Positions 34,954-43,726 of a DNA stretch of 64,000 nt are shown here, one piece after another. Source of the DNA: Kiloniellaceae bacterium (lineage in GTDB: Bacteria > Pseudomonadota > Alphaproteobacteria > Kiloniellales > Kiloniellaceae). The stretch is from contig JAJFGK010000012.1 in assembly GCA_021776195.1 (NCBI GenBank), positions 82,393 through 146,392 on the forward strand, written 5' to 3'. Positions within the stretch are counted from its first letter, which is position 1. Each line of letters starts with the position of its first letter. The position numbers and the translations under genes are program-made. The notes under the pieces are model-generated. The model was not told where the DNA came from. It saw only the letters and a program-made list of their open reading frames with translations, and did no database searches.

Positions 34954-36441
34954 TCAGAGCTCGGCCGCCTCAACCAACAACTGACGCGTCCGATCGTCCG
35001 GGGCCGTGACAACATCATCCGTCGGCAAGGTGTCGAAGCCGGCTCCATCCGTCTCGATGGACGCTTGAACCTCCAATCCAGAAGCCTCGGCAGCCGTCGC
35101 GTTCCGTGCCGCCTGCCAATCGACGTCCAGCGCCGCCGCCAGGGCTTCGTAGCTTTCCTCGAGCCCCATGGCTTCGTCCTTGCCCTGGGCCAGGAAGGCC
35201 TCGATGCGCGGATAGTAGTGGATCGCCTCGTCGATCGTGGCATCGCTGCCCTGTCGATAGGCGCCGATACGGATCAACTCGGCCATGTCTTCGTATGTGG
35301 AAAGCAGGGCTCTGGCCCGGCCGATGAGCTGGTTTTCCAGATCGTCGTTGCAAGCCGGCATGGTGCGCGATATCGAGCGCAACACATTGACGGCCGGGTA
35401 GCGATTTCGCTCGGCGATCCGGCGGTCCAGCACGATGTGGCCGTCCAGGATTCCGCGAACCGCGTCGGAAATCGGCTCGTTGTGGTCGTCGCCTTCGACC
35501 AGAACGGTAAAGAGCCCGGTGATCGAGCCGACACCGGTGCCCGGACCGGCGCGCTCCAGAAGCCGCGGCAGCTCGCCGAAGACCGAAGGCGTGTAGCCTT
35601 TGCTGGCCGGCGGTTCGCCGGCGGCAAGCCCGATCTCGCGCAGGGCCATGGCAAAGCGCGTTACCGAGTCCATCAGGCAAAGGACCGAACGGTCCCGGTC
35701 ACGAAAGGACTCTGCCACCGCCAGGGTCAAGTAAGCGGCCTGACGGCGCATCAGCGCGGCCTCGTCGGAGGTCGCCACGACCACGACGCAGCTCGCAAGT
35801 CCCTCTGGCCCCAGCTCGTCCTGGAGCCACTCCTGGACCTCGCGGCCGCGCTCCCCGATCAGGCCAATGACGGTCACATCGGCCGCGGTGTAGCGCGCCA
35901 ACATCGAAAGCAGGAGGGATTTGCCCACGCCGGATCCAGAAAATATCCCCATGCGCTGACCTTCGCAGCAGGTCGTCAGCGCGTTGAGTGATCGCACTCC
36001 CAGATTGATTTTCTTTCCCACTCTGGATCGCAAGTTTGCTGGTGGCGCGGCAGCCTGCAGTGGATAACCACGCCCGCCGCCGGGCAGGGGCCCCTTGCCG
36101 TCGAGTGGTTCGCCCAGTGCGTTGACCACGCGCCCGAGCCAGCCATCCCCGGGATTGATTGTCGGGGTTTCGTCGAGGTACTCCACCTTGCTACCGAATC
36201 CGACCCCCTCCAATCCGCTGTAGGGAAGAAGTAGGGCGCGGCCGGCGCGAAAGCCGATCACCTCCCCTAGAACCCGATGGTTATCGCGCGTCACAACAGC
36301 GCAACGGGACCCTATGGAGAGATCTTCATCGAGACCGGCGACCTCGATCGTCGTGCCGACGATGCCGGCGACCCGACCGAAAAGACGGTAGGCAGGCAGC
36401 TTTTCAAGCGCCTCCAGAAGCAACGATGTCCTTGGACTCAC
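34954..36441 (-). CDS. fliI: Flagellum-specific ATPase FliI
   Basis: 495 residues from a GTG start. Walker A is GSGVGKSLLL, with GIFSGS before it, and Walker B is SVLCLMDSVTRFAMALREIG. The family signatures KGYTPSVFGELPRLLERAG and FTVLVEGDDHNEPISDAVRG are intact. FliI energises flagellar export with FliH and FliJ. The length is about 40-50 residues more than typical FliI, because of an acidic C-terminal tail after residue 440. It is divergent from ctrA across about 333 bp. Confidence 0.96.
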   Translation of the reverse strand: MSPRTSLLLEALEKLPAYRLFGRVAGIVGTTIEVAGLDEDLSIGSRCAVVTRDNHRVLGEVIGFRAGRALLLPYSGLEGVGFGSKVEYLDETPTINPGDGWLGRVVNALGEPLDGKGPLPGGGRGYPLQAAAPPANLRSRVGKKINLGVRSLNALTTCCEGQRMGIFSGSGVGKSLLLSMLARYTAADVTVIGLIGERGREVQEWLQDELGPEGLASCVVVVATSDEAALMRRQAAYLTLAVAESFRDRDRSVLCLMDSVTRFAMALREIGLAAGEPPASKGYTPSVFGELPRLLERAGPGTGVGSITGLFTVLVEGDDHNEPISDAVRGILDGHIVLDRRIAERNRYPAVNVLRSISRTMPACNDDLENQLIGRARALLSTYEDMAELIRIGAYRQGSDATIDEAIHYYPRIEAFLAQGKDEAMGLEESYEALAAALDVDWQAARNATAAEASGLEVQASIETDGAGFDTLPTDDVVTAPDDRTRQLLVEAAEL

Positions 36442-36774
36442 GATTGAAACGGCCCCTGGAATTCTGCTCTTGATTGGGTCGAAAGACTTTATGAGGACAA
36501 GTTTGACGCAGCATCATTAAGCAAGGATAAAAATGGCGGGGCGGACCGATTGCAGCGATGCGAACCCGTCAAAACTACAATTCTACAGCGACTTAGCAAC
36601 CCAAGCCGAAAATCCGAATCGGGTCGGCGGCGGTCACGGGCACCCGGCGAATCCGCCAGGAACCTCGCGAAATTTTCAAGCTTCTTAACGGTGAGTAACT
36701 ATTTGTTAACACTAGCGCCGCAAAATGGTTAATATAGGTAACAGAATCTGGTTAAGAAACATCGGGATTGAATC
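36442..36774 (+). promoter_or_regulatory. ctrA/fliI divergent control region
   Basis: It contains four GANTC methylation sites on the ctrA side (GAATC at 36616, 36649, 36744 and 36770) and four TTAA tetramers at 36685, 36706, 36729 and 36752, roughly two helical turns apart. TTAA is the half-site of the CtrA box (TTAA-N7-TTAA); no full-length perfect box is seen. The arrangement suggests CcrM-sensitive, self-regulated ctrA transcription as in Caulobacter. The last about 100 bp are AT-rich. Confidence 0.6.
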
Positions 36775-37500
36775 ATGCGAGTTCTGCTAGTCGAAGACGA
36801 TGCCGCCACTGCCCAGAGCATCGAGATGATGTTGCGGTCCGAAGGATATGTCTGCGACGCTACCGACATGGGCGAAGACGGCCTGGAGATCGGTAAGCTC
36901 TACGACTACGACATTATCGTTCTGGATCTGATGCTCCCGGATATCGACGGCTACGAGGTTCTGCGGCGCCTGCGGGCTGCCCGGGTCCAGACGCCGATCC
37001 TGATCCTCTCCGGCCTCAACGGCTTGGACGACAAGATCAAGGGACTGGGCGTCGGTGCGGACGACTACCTTACCAAGCCGTTCGACAAGCGGGAGCTGAT
37101 CGCGCGTATCCAAGCCATTGTCCGTCGATCCAAGGGCCATTCGGATTCGATCATCCGGACCGGCAAACTGACCGTGAATCTCGACACCCGGACCGTCGAG
37201 GTGGAAAGTCAGCCTCTGCATCTGACCGGCAAGGAATATGGCATCCTCGAGCTCTTGTCCCTGCGTAAGGGGACGACCCTGACCAAGGAGATGTTTCTCA
37301 ATCATCTCTACGGCGGGATGGACGAGCCGGAACTGAAGATCATCGACGTGTTCGTCTGCAAGCTCCGCAAGAAGCTCGCCGGTGCCACCGGCGGCGACAA
37401 CTACATCGAAACGGTTTGGGGCCGCGGCTACGTCTTGCGCGACCCGGTCGAGCCCGCCGAGGCTCTCGACGCAACCGTGAAGAAGGCCGTCAACGCATAA
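36775..37500 (+). CDS. ctrA: Cell cycle response regulator CtrA
   Basis: 241 residues. Receiver domain with the acidic pair VEDDA (8-9), phosphoacceptor Asp51 in [10 protein letters not shown], and [20 protein letters not shown]. OmpR-type winged helix after residue 125: [56 protein letters not shown]. These are near-identical to CtrA across alphaproteobacteria. CtrA controls cell division, motility and flagellar promoters. SciP (19522-19848) is its expected inhibitor. Confidence 0.97.
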   Translation: MRVLLVEDDAATAQSIEMMLRSEGYVCDATDMGEDGLEIGKLYDYDIIVLDLMLPDIDGYEVLRRLRAARVQTPILILSGLNGLDDKIKGLGVGADDYLTKPFDKRELIARIQAIVRRSKGHSDSIIRTGKLTVNLDTRTVEVESQPLHLTGKEYGILELLSLRKGTTLTKEMFLNHLYGGMDEPELKIIDVFVCKLRKKLAGATGGDNYIETVWGRGYVLRDPVEPAEALDATVKKAVNA

Positions 37501-37570
37501 GATCTCCGAAACAACCGTGAGGGTCGCGTCACCGGACGCCCCCTGCCACCGGACCAAGCGCCACAAACGG

Positions 37571-37605
37571 AAAAAGGGCCTTCAGAAACTGAAGGCCCTT
37601 TTCTT
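37571..37605. terminator. Bidirectional intrinsic terminator between ctrA and cheR
   Basis: A 10-bp perfect stem GGGCCTTCAG/CTGAAGGCCC around an AAA loop, extended by four A-T pairs, with A-run and T-run flanks on both sides. It sits between the convergent ctrA and cheR genes and should stop transcription in both directions. Confidence 0.9.
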
Positions 37606-37668
37606 GTATTGAGGTCACCTTGTTGCCGCGTCGGGCGAACTTGCCTCCAACGCGGCCCTGTATCAGGC

Positions 37669-38514
37669 TCAGGCGGCGCCGCGCGCGGCTGACGTGCCGG
37701 AGGCTTCGCTCAGACCATAGATGCCGCGCTGGTTCGGGATGGGCTGGAACCGGTCGCAGATGCCCAAAACGGTCTCGGCGCCGCCGAGATAGAGCACGCC
37801 ATCGGGCGCCATGACCTTGGCGATCCCCTCCAGCACGGTCTTTTTGGTCGCCGCGTCGAAATAGATCAAGACGTTGCGGCAGAAGACCACGTCGAACTTG
37901 CCAAGCGATGTCATGGAATCAAGCAGATTGAAGCTGCGGAACGAAACCATGTCGCGCAGGCTTTGATTGATTTTCCACTTGTCGTCAGCCTGCGAGAAGT
38001 ACTTGACCAAGAGATTGATCGGCAACCCGCGTTGCACCTCGAACTGGGTGTAGACACCGGCCTTTGCCTTTTCCAGGATTTCCCCGGACAGGTCGGTGGC
38101 GACGATCTCGACCTTCCAGTCCTTGAGCTTGGCCGCGTTCTCGGAGAGAATCATCGCCAGGCTGTAGGGCTCCTGGCCACTGGAGCAAGCGGCGCACCAG
38201 ATCCGAATGCGCTTGGCCGAGGCACGGCTGGTCAAGAGCTCTGGCAAGACCAGTTCCTCGAAGAGCCGAAACGGGTTCTGATCGCGGAAGAAAAAGGATT
38301 CGTTGGTGGTCATCGCGTCGACCACCGCGCTGATCAGCTTCTCATCGGTCTTCGACCGCAAAGCCGCCGCCAGCTCTTCAAATCCCTTGAAGTTCCATTT
38401 TCTCGCGACTGGATTGAGGCGGCTTTCCAAGAGGTAAGCCTTCTCCTCACCAAGGACCAGACCAGACCTCTCGCGCAGAAGATCCGCTACAAACTTGAAT
38501 TCCATGACATTCAT
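37669..38514 (-). CDS. cheR: Chemotaxis protein methyltransferase CheR
   Basis: 281 residues from ATG at 38514. N-terminal domain ESRLNPVARKWNFKGFEELA, then the SAM-binding core IWCAACSSGQEPYSLAMILS, IVATDLSGEILEKAKAGVY and FDVVFCRNVLIYFDA. CheR methylates receptor glutamates using S-adenosylmethionine. Its ATG overlaps the cheB stop by 4 nt. In-frame sequence upstream of 38514 belongs to another frame of cheB and is not coding here. Confidence 0.95.
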   Translation of the reverse strand: MNVMEFKFVADLLRERSGLVLGEEKAYLLESRLNPVARKWNFKGFEELAAALRSKTDEKLISAVVDAMTTNESFFFRDQNPFRLFEELVLPELLTSRASAKRIRIWCAACSSGQEPYSLAMILSENAAKLKDWKVEIVATDLSGEILEKAKAGVYTQFEVQRGLPINLLVKYFSQADDKWKINQSLRDMVSFRSFNLLDSMTSLGKFDVVFCRNVLIYFDAATKKTVLEGIAKVMAPDGVLYLGGAETVLGICDRFQPIPNQRGIYGLSEASGTSAARGAA

Positions 38515-39659
38515 GCCGCCGACCTCATAATGTGGCCCTTGATGAAGGGTCCAATTTCCTGCAGGGGAAATACCTCGGAACAGAGCCCGGCATTCGCCAC
38601 GGCACCAGGCATTCCCCATACAACAGAAGATTCTTCGTCCTGCGCAACGACCGTTCCACCCGCCGCGACCAAATCCCGAGCACCCCCCAATCCATCGGCG
38701 CCCATGCCAGTTAGGACCACCAGCAATAGCCGCCCGCCGTAAACCTTGATCAAAGACCGCAGCATTGGATCCGCTGACGGTCGGCAATAGTTCTCGGGCG
38801 GTGTCTGGAGCAACCGGATGGTTGGCCGCGCTGCCTCCAATTCGACTGCCATGTGGTAGTCGCCCGGCGCCACGTAAACCCGGCCGGCCAGAACCACTTC
38901 GCCTTCCTTGCCCTCCTGGCAATCGAGGCCGCTGGCGCGGGTCAAATGCTGGGCTAGGATCGAAGTGAAGGTCGCCGGCATGTGCTGGGTGATGAACAAC
39001 GGCAGTTTAATGCCGCTGGGAAAACTCTTGACCACTTCCAGCAGCGCCTGGGGCCCGCCTGTCGAACTGGCGATGGCGATGGCATCGGGCGCCACGAAGG
39101 GTGTGCTTCTCAAGGCGATCGCCGGCTTTGCAGAGGCCGGCTTCGATGGGACGGCCGGGCTCTTGGCGATCGGCGCGCGGGCCGGCGCGGCAGCACCCGC
39201 GACCTTGCGACCGCTAGCGGACCGGGCCAAGGCCTTGACCTTGGCGACCAGTTCGCGCTTGAAGTTTTCAGCCGAGGTCAACTCGGTGCCCGACTGCGGC
39301 TTGGCCAGATAGTCCGAGGCTCCGAGCTGCAGGGCCTTGATGCTGATTTCGGCGTTCTTGCGGGTCAGGGTGGAAGCCACGATAACCCTGACCTTCGGAC
39401 GGTCGGCCAGAAGCAGCGGTAGAGCGGTCAGACCGTCCATCACCGGCATTTCGATGTCCAACACGATGACATCGAACTCATTCTTCTTGTTGGCCTTCAC
39501 CGCTAGGTCGCCATTGCTCACCGAAGCGCTGACCTCGATCGCGGGGTCCTGCTCCAGGGCACGGGTCAACAGTCCGCGAATTACAGCGGAGTCATCCACC
39601 ACCATGACCTTGTAGCGATGGTCTTGGTCGCCGGCGCTAGGGTGGTTATCCAAGGCCAT
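38511..39659 (-). CDS. cheB: Chemotaxis response regulator protein-glutamate methylesterase CheB
   Basis: 382 residues. Receiver domain (about 14-125) with VVDDSA and phosphoacceptor FDVIVLDIEMPVMDG. A Pro/Ala linker (about 150-185) leads to the methylesterase domain: catalytic Ser in IASSTGGPQAL, His in FITQHMPATF and Asp in LTGMGADGLGG. It demethylates receptors. Start and stop overlap with cheY (1 nt, TAATG) and cheR (4 nt). Confidence 0.96.
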   Translation of the reverse strand: MALDNHPSAGDQDHRYKVMVVDDSAVIRGLLTRALEQDPAIEVSASVSNGDLAVKANKKNEFDVIVLDIEMPVMDGLTALPLLLADRPKVRVIVASTLTRKNAEISIKALQLGASDYLAKPQSGTELTSAENFKRELVAKVKALARSASGRKVAGAAAPARAPIAKSPAVPSKPASAKPAIALRSTPFVAPDAIAIASSTGGPQALLEVVKSFPSGIKLPLFITQHMPATFTSILAQHLTRASGLDCQEGKEGEVVLAGRVYVAPGDYHMAVELEAARPTIRLLQTPPENYCRPSADPMLRSLIKVYGGRLLLVVLTGMGADGLGGARDLVAAGGTVVAQDEESSVVWGMPGAVANAGLCSEVFPLQEIGPFIKGHIMRSAA

Positions 39660-40024
39660 TAAATCATGCCCACCTGAGACAATTTGGACTCGATGATCTC
39701 GCTGTCGAAGGGCTTCATGATGTACTCGTTGGCCCCCGCCTCGATCGCCTCTTGGATGTGCGACATGTCGTTTTCGGTGGTGCAGAAGACCACCACCGGC
39801 TGCTTGATGTCCGGGATCGCCCGAAGCGCCTTTAAGAACTCAATCCCGCTCATGACCGGCATGTTCCAGTCGAGCAGCACGACATCGGGGAGCGAGTTGG
39901 CACAGGAATCCAAGGCCACCTGACCGTCTTCGGCCTCCGCGATGCTAAAATTGAGACCCTCGAAGATCTTGCGCGCGACCATGCGCACAACCTTTGAGTC
40001 GTCTACGATCAAACAGGATTTCAT
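39659..40024 (-). CDS. cheY: Chemotaxis response regulator CheY
   Basis: 121 residues from ATG at 40024, a single receiver domain. Acidic pair Asp8/Asp9 in IVDDSK, phosphoacceptor Asp52 in VVLLDWNMPVMSG, and Lys104 in EYIMKPFDSE. When phosphorylated by CheA it should bind the FliM/FliN switch. It sits between cheW and cheB. Confidence 0.94.
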   Translation of the reverse strand: MKSCLIVDDSKVVRMVARKIFEGLNFSIAEAEDGQVALDSCANSLPDVVLLDWNMPVMSGIEFLKALRAIPDIKQPVVVFCTTENDMSHIQEAIEAGANEYIMKPFDSEIIESKLSQVGMI

Positions 40025-40113
40025 TGCCCAGCTCCGATCCGTTAAATCCAAACGCGCGTGGAACATTTTCCGATAGTTTTAGCGCGCCCTTTAACCCATG
40101 CACCCAAACGCCG

Positions 40114-40596
40114 TCAGGCGGCCTGCGCGGTGCCGAACTCAAGCAGGCGATTGACATCCAAAACCACGAGCAGTTCGTCGTTCAGACGATGAATGCCCAG
40201 GGAGTACTTCCGAAAGTGAGGCTCCAGCGTCGCCGGATTGCGCTCGAACTCGTCGGCCTTCAGCGACAGGACCTCGCCGACCGAGTCAACGATCAGGCTA
40301 TAGAGTTCGCCCTGGTGCTCGACGACAATGTTGGTGCAGTCCTTGATATCGCGAACCTCGAGGCTCAAGCGGCAGCGAATGTTCATGGCCGTCACGACCC
40401 GTCCTCTCAGGTTCAAAGATCCCGCGATTTCAGGAGGTGCCAAGGGGATTTTCGTGACCCGCTCGACGATCAAGATGTCTTGCACGTGCGCGACCGGAAT
40501 TCCGAAAAGCTGGTCGGCGATCTTGAACGTGACATACTCTTGCATGTCCATTGGATTGTCATGCAGGCTCACACCGTTGGTGATTTCGTCGCTCAT
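40114..40596 (-). CDS. cheW: Chemotaxis coupling protein CheW
   Basis: 160 residues of a single CheW domain: VTFKIADQLFGIPVAHVQDI, LIVERVTKIPLAPPEIAGSL, NLRGRVVTAMNIRCRLSLEV and the C-terminal LVVLDVNRLLEF. It links receptors to CheA. Its ATG overlaps the cheA stop by 4 nt; an 89-nt gap precedes cheY. Confidence 0.96.
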   Translation of the reverse strand: MSDEITNGVSLHDNPMDMQEYVTFKIADQLFGIPVAHVQDILIVERVTKIPLAPPEIAGSLNLRGRVVTAMNIRCRLSLEVRDIKDCTNIVVEHQGELYSLIVDSVGEVLSLKADEFERNPATLEPHFRKYSLGIHRLNDELLVVLDVNRLLEFGTAQAA

Positions 40597-43358
40597 GCCG
40601 CACCTCTCACTTGAGCCAGCGTTTCAGTCAAAGTGGTGAGCAGGGCGTCGCGATCGGTCTTGGACACGTAGTCCTGGAAGCCGACTTCGCGTCCCTTCTC
40701 AAAATCGTCGCTCGAAGAGAAGGACGACAAGGCCACCATCGGCGTGTCTCGCCAGCTGGTGTCCTGGCGAATCTTCTCGGCAAACTGGAAGCCGTCCATC
40801 ACCGGCATCTCGATGTCGGAAATGATCAGGTCGAAGGCCTCTCCCGCTTCACAAAGCTCTAGCGCCTCGGTCGCAGAGGTAACCGAAACAACATCGTACC
40901 CGGCGATAGTCAGAAGAGGCTGCAGCAGGTTGCGGAAGAAGGCGCTGTCGTCGACCAGAAGCAAACGCGACTGCTCATCGGTCGAGACCCCACCGTTCTG
41001 TTTTCCAAACCAGTCTTGATAGGCAAGAGTTAAATAGTGGGCGGCATCGATGATGTCGGTCGCCTTGCCACCGATAACCGCGGTGCCAACGAAGCCTGGA
41101 CGCTCGGTGCCAAGTTCGACGTTCAAGACGTCCTCCACGATGTCGACGATTTCATCGACCACCAGGCCCATGCTGCGATCGCCATCGGCGAAGACCAGAA
41201 CCGGCTGACGACCCTCTGACTTCAGTTCAATGGTATGATCCATGCGCACCAGCGGCATCAGATCGCCGCGGTACTGGATCACGTACTCGCCGTTCGAATT
41301 CTCCACCGTGGCAAGATCGACCTCCTCGAGCCGGGCGATCAGGGCCAGGGGCACGGCCTTGGGCGACGAATCGAGTGCCCGGAAGACCAGCATCGCGGTG
41401 GTGTCCTCGCCCCGCTTGGCATTGGCTTGCGCATCCTGGTCTTCGGTCTCCTCGGCAAGTCCGATCTCGCCGGTACCACCGGCGATTCCGTTGGGATCGA
41501 GGATCATGACCACGCTGCCGTCGCCAAGGATCGTGTTGCCCGAGAAGAGCTGCTGATCGCGCAGAATCGGCGCCATCGGCTTGACCACGATCTCCTCTGT
41601 GTCGAAGACCCGGTCGACGACGATACCCATCGAGTAGTTGCCGACCTTGATGACCACGATGAAGGCATCGCGCGATTGGCTGAGGCTCTCCTTTTCGGTT
41701 TCTTCCTGCGGCGCCTTGAGTGAGAGCCGTTCACCCAGATCGACCAGCGGAAGCAACCGATTGCGCAGGCGCAACACCGGCGTGTCGCCGATATGTTCGA
41801 TCTTGTGCTCGCTCTGGGCCGACGCACGGACCAGTTCGACGACCGATAGCTGAGGAATGGCAAAGCGCTCGGAACCGGCCTCGACAATCAGGGCCGAGAC
41901 GATGGCCAGGGTCAGGGGGATCTTGATGACGAACTTCGTGCCCTTGCCCTCGACCGAGGTCAATTCCACCGTGCCGCTGATCTTCTCGATGTTGGTTCGG
42001 ACCACGTCCATGCCCACGCCACGGCCGGAAACGGCAGTCACCTTCGCGGCGGTCGAGAACCCGGGCTTGAAGATGTACTGATGAATTTGCTGTTCGCTGA
42101 GGACCTCCAGGTCGGCCTCGGAGGCAATCCCGTTTTCAATCGACTTGCGTTTGATGGCCTCGGTGTTCAGTCCTTTGCCGTCATCGGAGATTTCGATGAT
42201 GATATGACCGCCCTCGTGGTACGCATTCAACGTGACGGTACCGGTCTCCGGCTTGCCGGCCTTGCGGCGATCGGCCGTCACTTCCAGGCCGTGGTCGGCG
42301 GAGTTGCGGACCATGTGAGTCAAGGGATCCTTGATCAACTCCAGGACTTGACGGTCCAGCTCGGTCTCGGCGCCCTTCATGACCAGGTCGATCTTCTTGT
42401 CCAGCTCGTTGCCGAGGTCGCGAATGATCCGCGGCAGCTTGGCCCAGGCATTGCCGATCGGCTGCATGCGCGTCGCCATGACGCCTTCTTGCAGTTCCGA
42501 GACAACTTGATTTAGCCGCTGCAACGGTGCGGCAAACTCGCTTTCATTTCGGTTGCGCAGAATCTGAAGCAGTTGATTTCGCGTCAGGACCAACTCGGAG
42601 ACCATCGTCATCAGGTCTTCCAGCACGGTCACGTTGACGCGGATGGTCTGATTGGCGACTGATTCCTTCTTGCTGCCATCGCCGGCCGGCTCCGCCGCAG
42701 AACTTGGCGGCAGTGCAGCTTCGGCAGGCTTGGTCTCGACCATCTCGGCGGCTGGCGCTTCGGCGTCTGTCGCCTCGGCCATGGCCTGAATTTCTGCCGC
42801 GGCTGCGGCCTCGGCCTCGGCCGCCAATTCTTCCGGTCCCTTGGCCGCGAGGAAGGCAGCTTCCAGGTCGTCCAGTGTCGGTCCGGCGCGTTCAACTTCG
42901 CCACTGGAGGCTTCGGCCTCGGGCGCAGCGGGCTCGGGCGCCGCTTCCGGCGCAACCGGCGCTGCCGGGGCGTCCGACAGGCCGCCCTCGGCGGCATGGT
43001 TCAGACGTTTGATCAGCTCGCTGTCATCGCCCTCGGGTTCTTGCTCGCTCTGCTCAAGCGCGTCCAGCAATACACGAATCTGGTCGAGGCAAGCCAGGAT
43101 CAGGGTTACAGCGTCCGGGGTCACTTCGAGTTCGCCATCGCGAAACTTGCCGAGAATGTTTTCGCCGGCGTGGGCGACCGACTCCAGGCGGGGAAGACCA
43201 AGGAAACCGCAAGTGCCCTTAATCGTATGGACTAGGCGAAAAATATTGCCGAGCAGGCCGCGATCATTCGGGTTCTGTTCGAGCCGAACGATCTCTCCAT
43301 CCAGTTCGGAGAGGCTCTCGCTTGTCTCGGTTAGAAACTCACTGAGCAGGTCATCCAT
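40593..43358 (-). CDS. cheA: Chemotaxis histidine kinase CheA with second CheW-like domain and C-terminal receiver
   Basis: 921 residues. P1/HPt domain with phosphorylated His44 in RLVHTIKGTCGF, an Ala/Glu-rich linker (about 120-230), then P3/P4: LVLTRNQLLQILRNRNESEF, the N-box HMVRNSADHGLE and G-boxes ISDDGKGLN and GRGVGMDVV. A P5 CheW-like domain (about 505-650) is followed by a second, diverged CheW-like segment (about 660-785), and a receiver domain at the end (LLLVDDSAFF, LIISDIEMPVMDGF). The HPt-kinase-receiver fusion is known in some proteobacteria and can act as a phosphate sink. Confidence 0.95.
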   Translation of the reverse strand: MDDLLSEFLTETSESLSELDGEIVRLEQNPNDRGLLGNIFRLVHTIKGTCGFLGLPRLESVAHAGENILGKFRDGELEVTPDAVTLILACLDQIRVLLDALEQSEQEPEGDDSELIKRLNHAAEGGLSDAPAAPVAPEAAPEPAAPEAEASSGEVERAGPTLDDLEAAFLAAKGPEELAAEAEAAAAAEIQAMAEATDAEAPAAEMVETKPAEAALPPSSAAEPAGDGSKKESVANQTIRVNVTVLEDLMTMVSELVLTRNQLLQILRNRNESEFAAPLQRLNQVVSELQEGVMATRMQPIGNAWAKLPRIIRDLGNELDKKIDLVMKGAETELDRQVLELIKDPLTHMVRNSADHGLEVTADRRKAGKPETGTVTLNAYHEGGHIIIEISDDGKGLNTEAIKRKSIENGIASEADLEVLSEQQIHQYIFKPGFSTAAKVTAVSGRGVGMDVVRTNIEKISGTVELTSVEGKGTKFVIKIPLTLAIVSALIVEAGSERFAIPQLSVVELVRASAQSEHKIEHIGDTPVLRLRNRLLPLVDLGERLSLKAPQEETEKESLSQSRDAFIVVIKVGNYSMGIVVDRVFDTEEIVVKPMAPILRDQQLFSGNTILGDGSVVMILDPNGIAGGTGEIGLAEETEDQDAQANAKRGEDTTAMLVFRALDSSPKAVPLALIARLEEVDLATVENSNGEYVIQYRGDLMPLVRMDHTIELKSEGRQPVLVFADGDRSMGLVVDEIVDIVEDVLNVELGTERPGFVGTAVIGGKATDIIDAAHYLTLAYQDWFGKQNGGVSTDEQSRLLLVDDSAFFRNLLQPLLTIAGYDVVSVTSATEALELCEAGEAFDLIISDIEMPVMDGFQFAEKIRQDTSWRDTPMVALSSFSSSDDFEKGREVGFQDYVSKTDRDALLTTLTETLAQVRGAA

Positions 43359-43375
43359 TATCGCAATTCCAACTT

Positions 43376-43591
43376 TTATTGATAACTTAGTGCTTTAGAG
43401 GCAATGCGACTGACGTCGCCAATCCCCACCTCGCGCTGGCCACAGATTTGCAAGAATAGATTAACAAAGCCCTTATCCAGAAAGGCATAGAGCTCTTGCG
43501 CGGTCGCCCGCCCCGCCCCCACGACTTGCGGGTCCCGCGCAACCGCCAAGACCTCCTGGTCACCGCCAGGAACAGACGTGCGGCTGAACAC
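43376..43591 (-). CDS. Small unrecognised protein upstream of cheA
   Basis: 71 residues from a GTG at 43591, stopping 17 nt before cheA. The sequence looks like folded protein (ATAQELYAFLDKGFVNLFLQ, then ICGQREVGIGDVSRIASKAL), without the Arg/Pro excess of shadow frames. The frame is closed by TAG upstream and no ATG is available. I recognise no family. Its tight position suggests a chemotaxis operon member. Confidence 0.5.
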   Translation of the reverse strand: MFSRTSVPGGDQEVLAVARDPQVVGAGRATAQELYAFLDKGFVNLFLQICGQREVGIGDVSRIASKALSYQ

Positions 43592-43726
43592 CCGAATGGA
43601 AGGTTTGCGGTCAGATACCTGAAAGTGAGCAGACCTTGGAGTTGCCTAGAGGCTTGCCAAGGCGCCCATCGGTTCGCCACCGAACAGCACACTATCCCGG
43701 CCTGTGCCGCCTAAACGCACGGTTAG

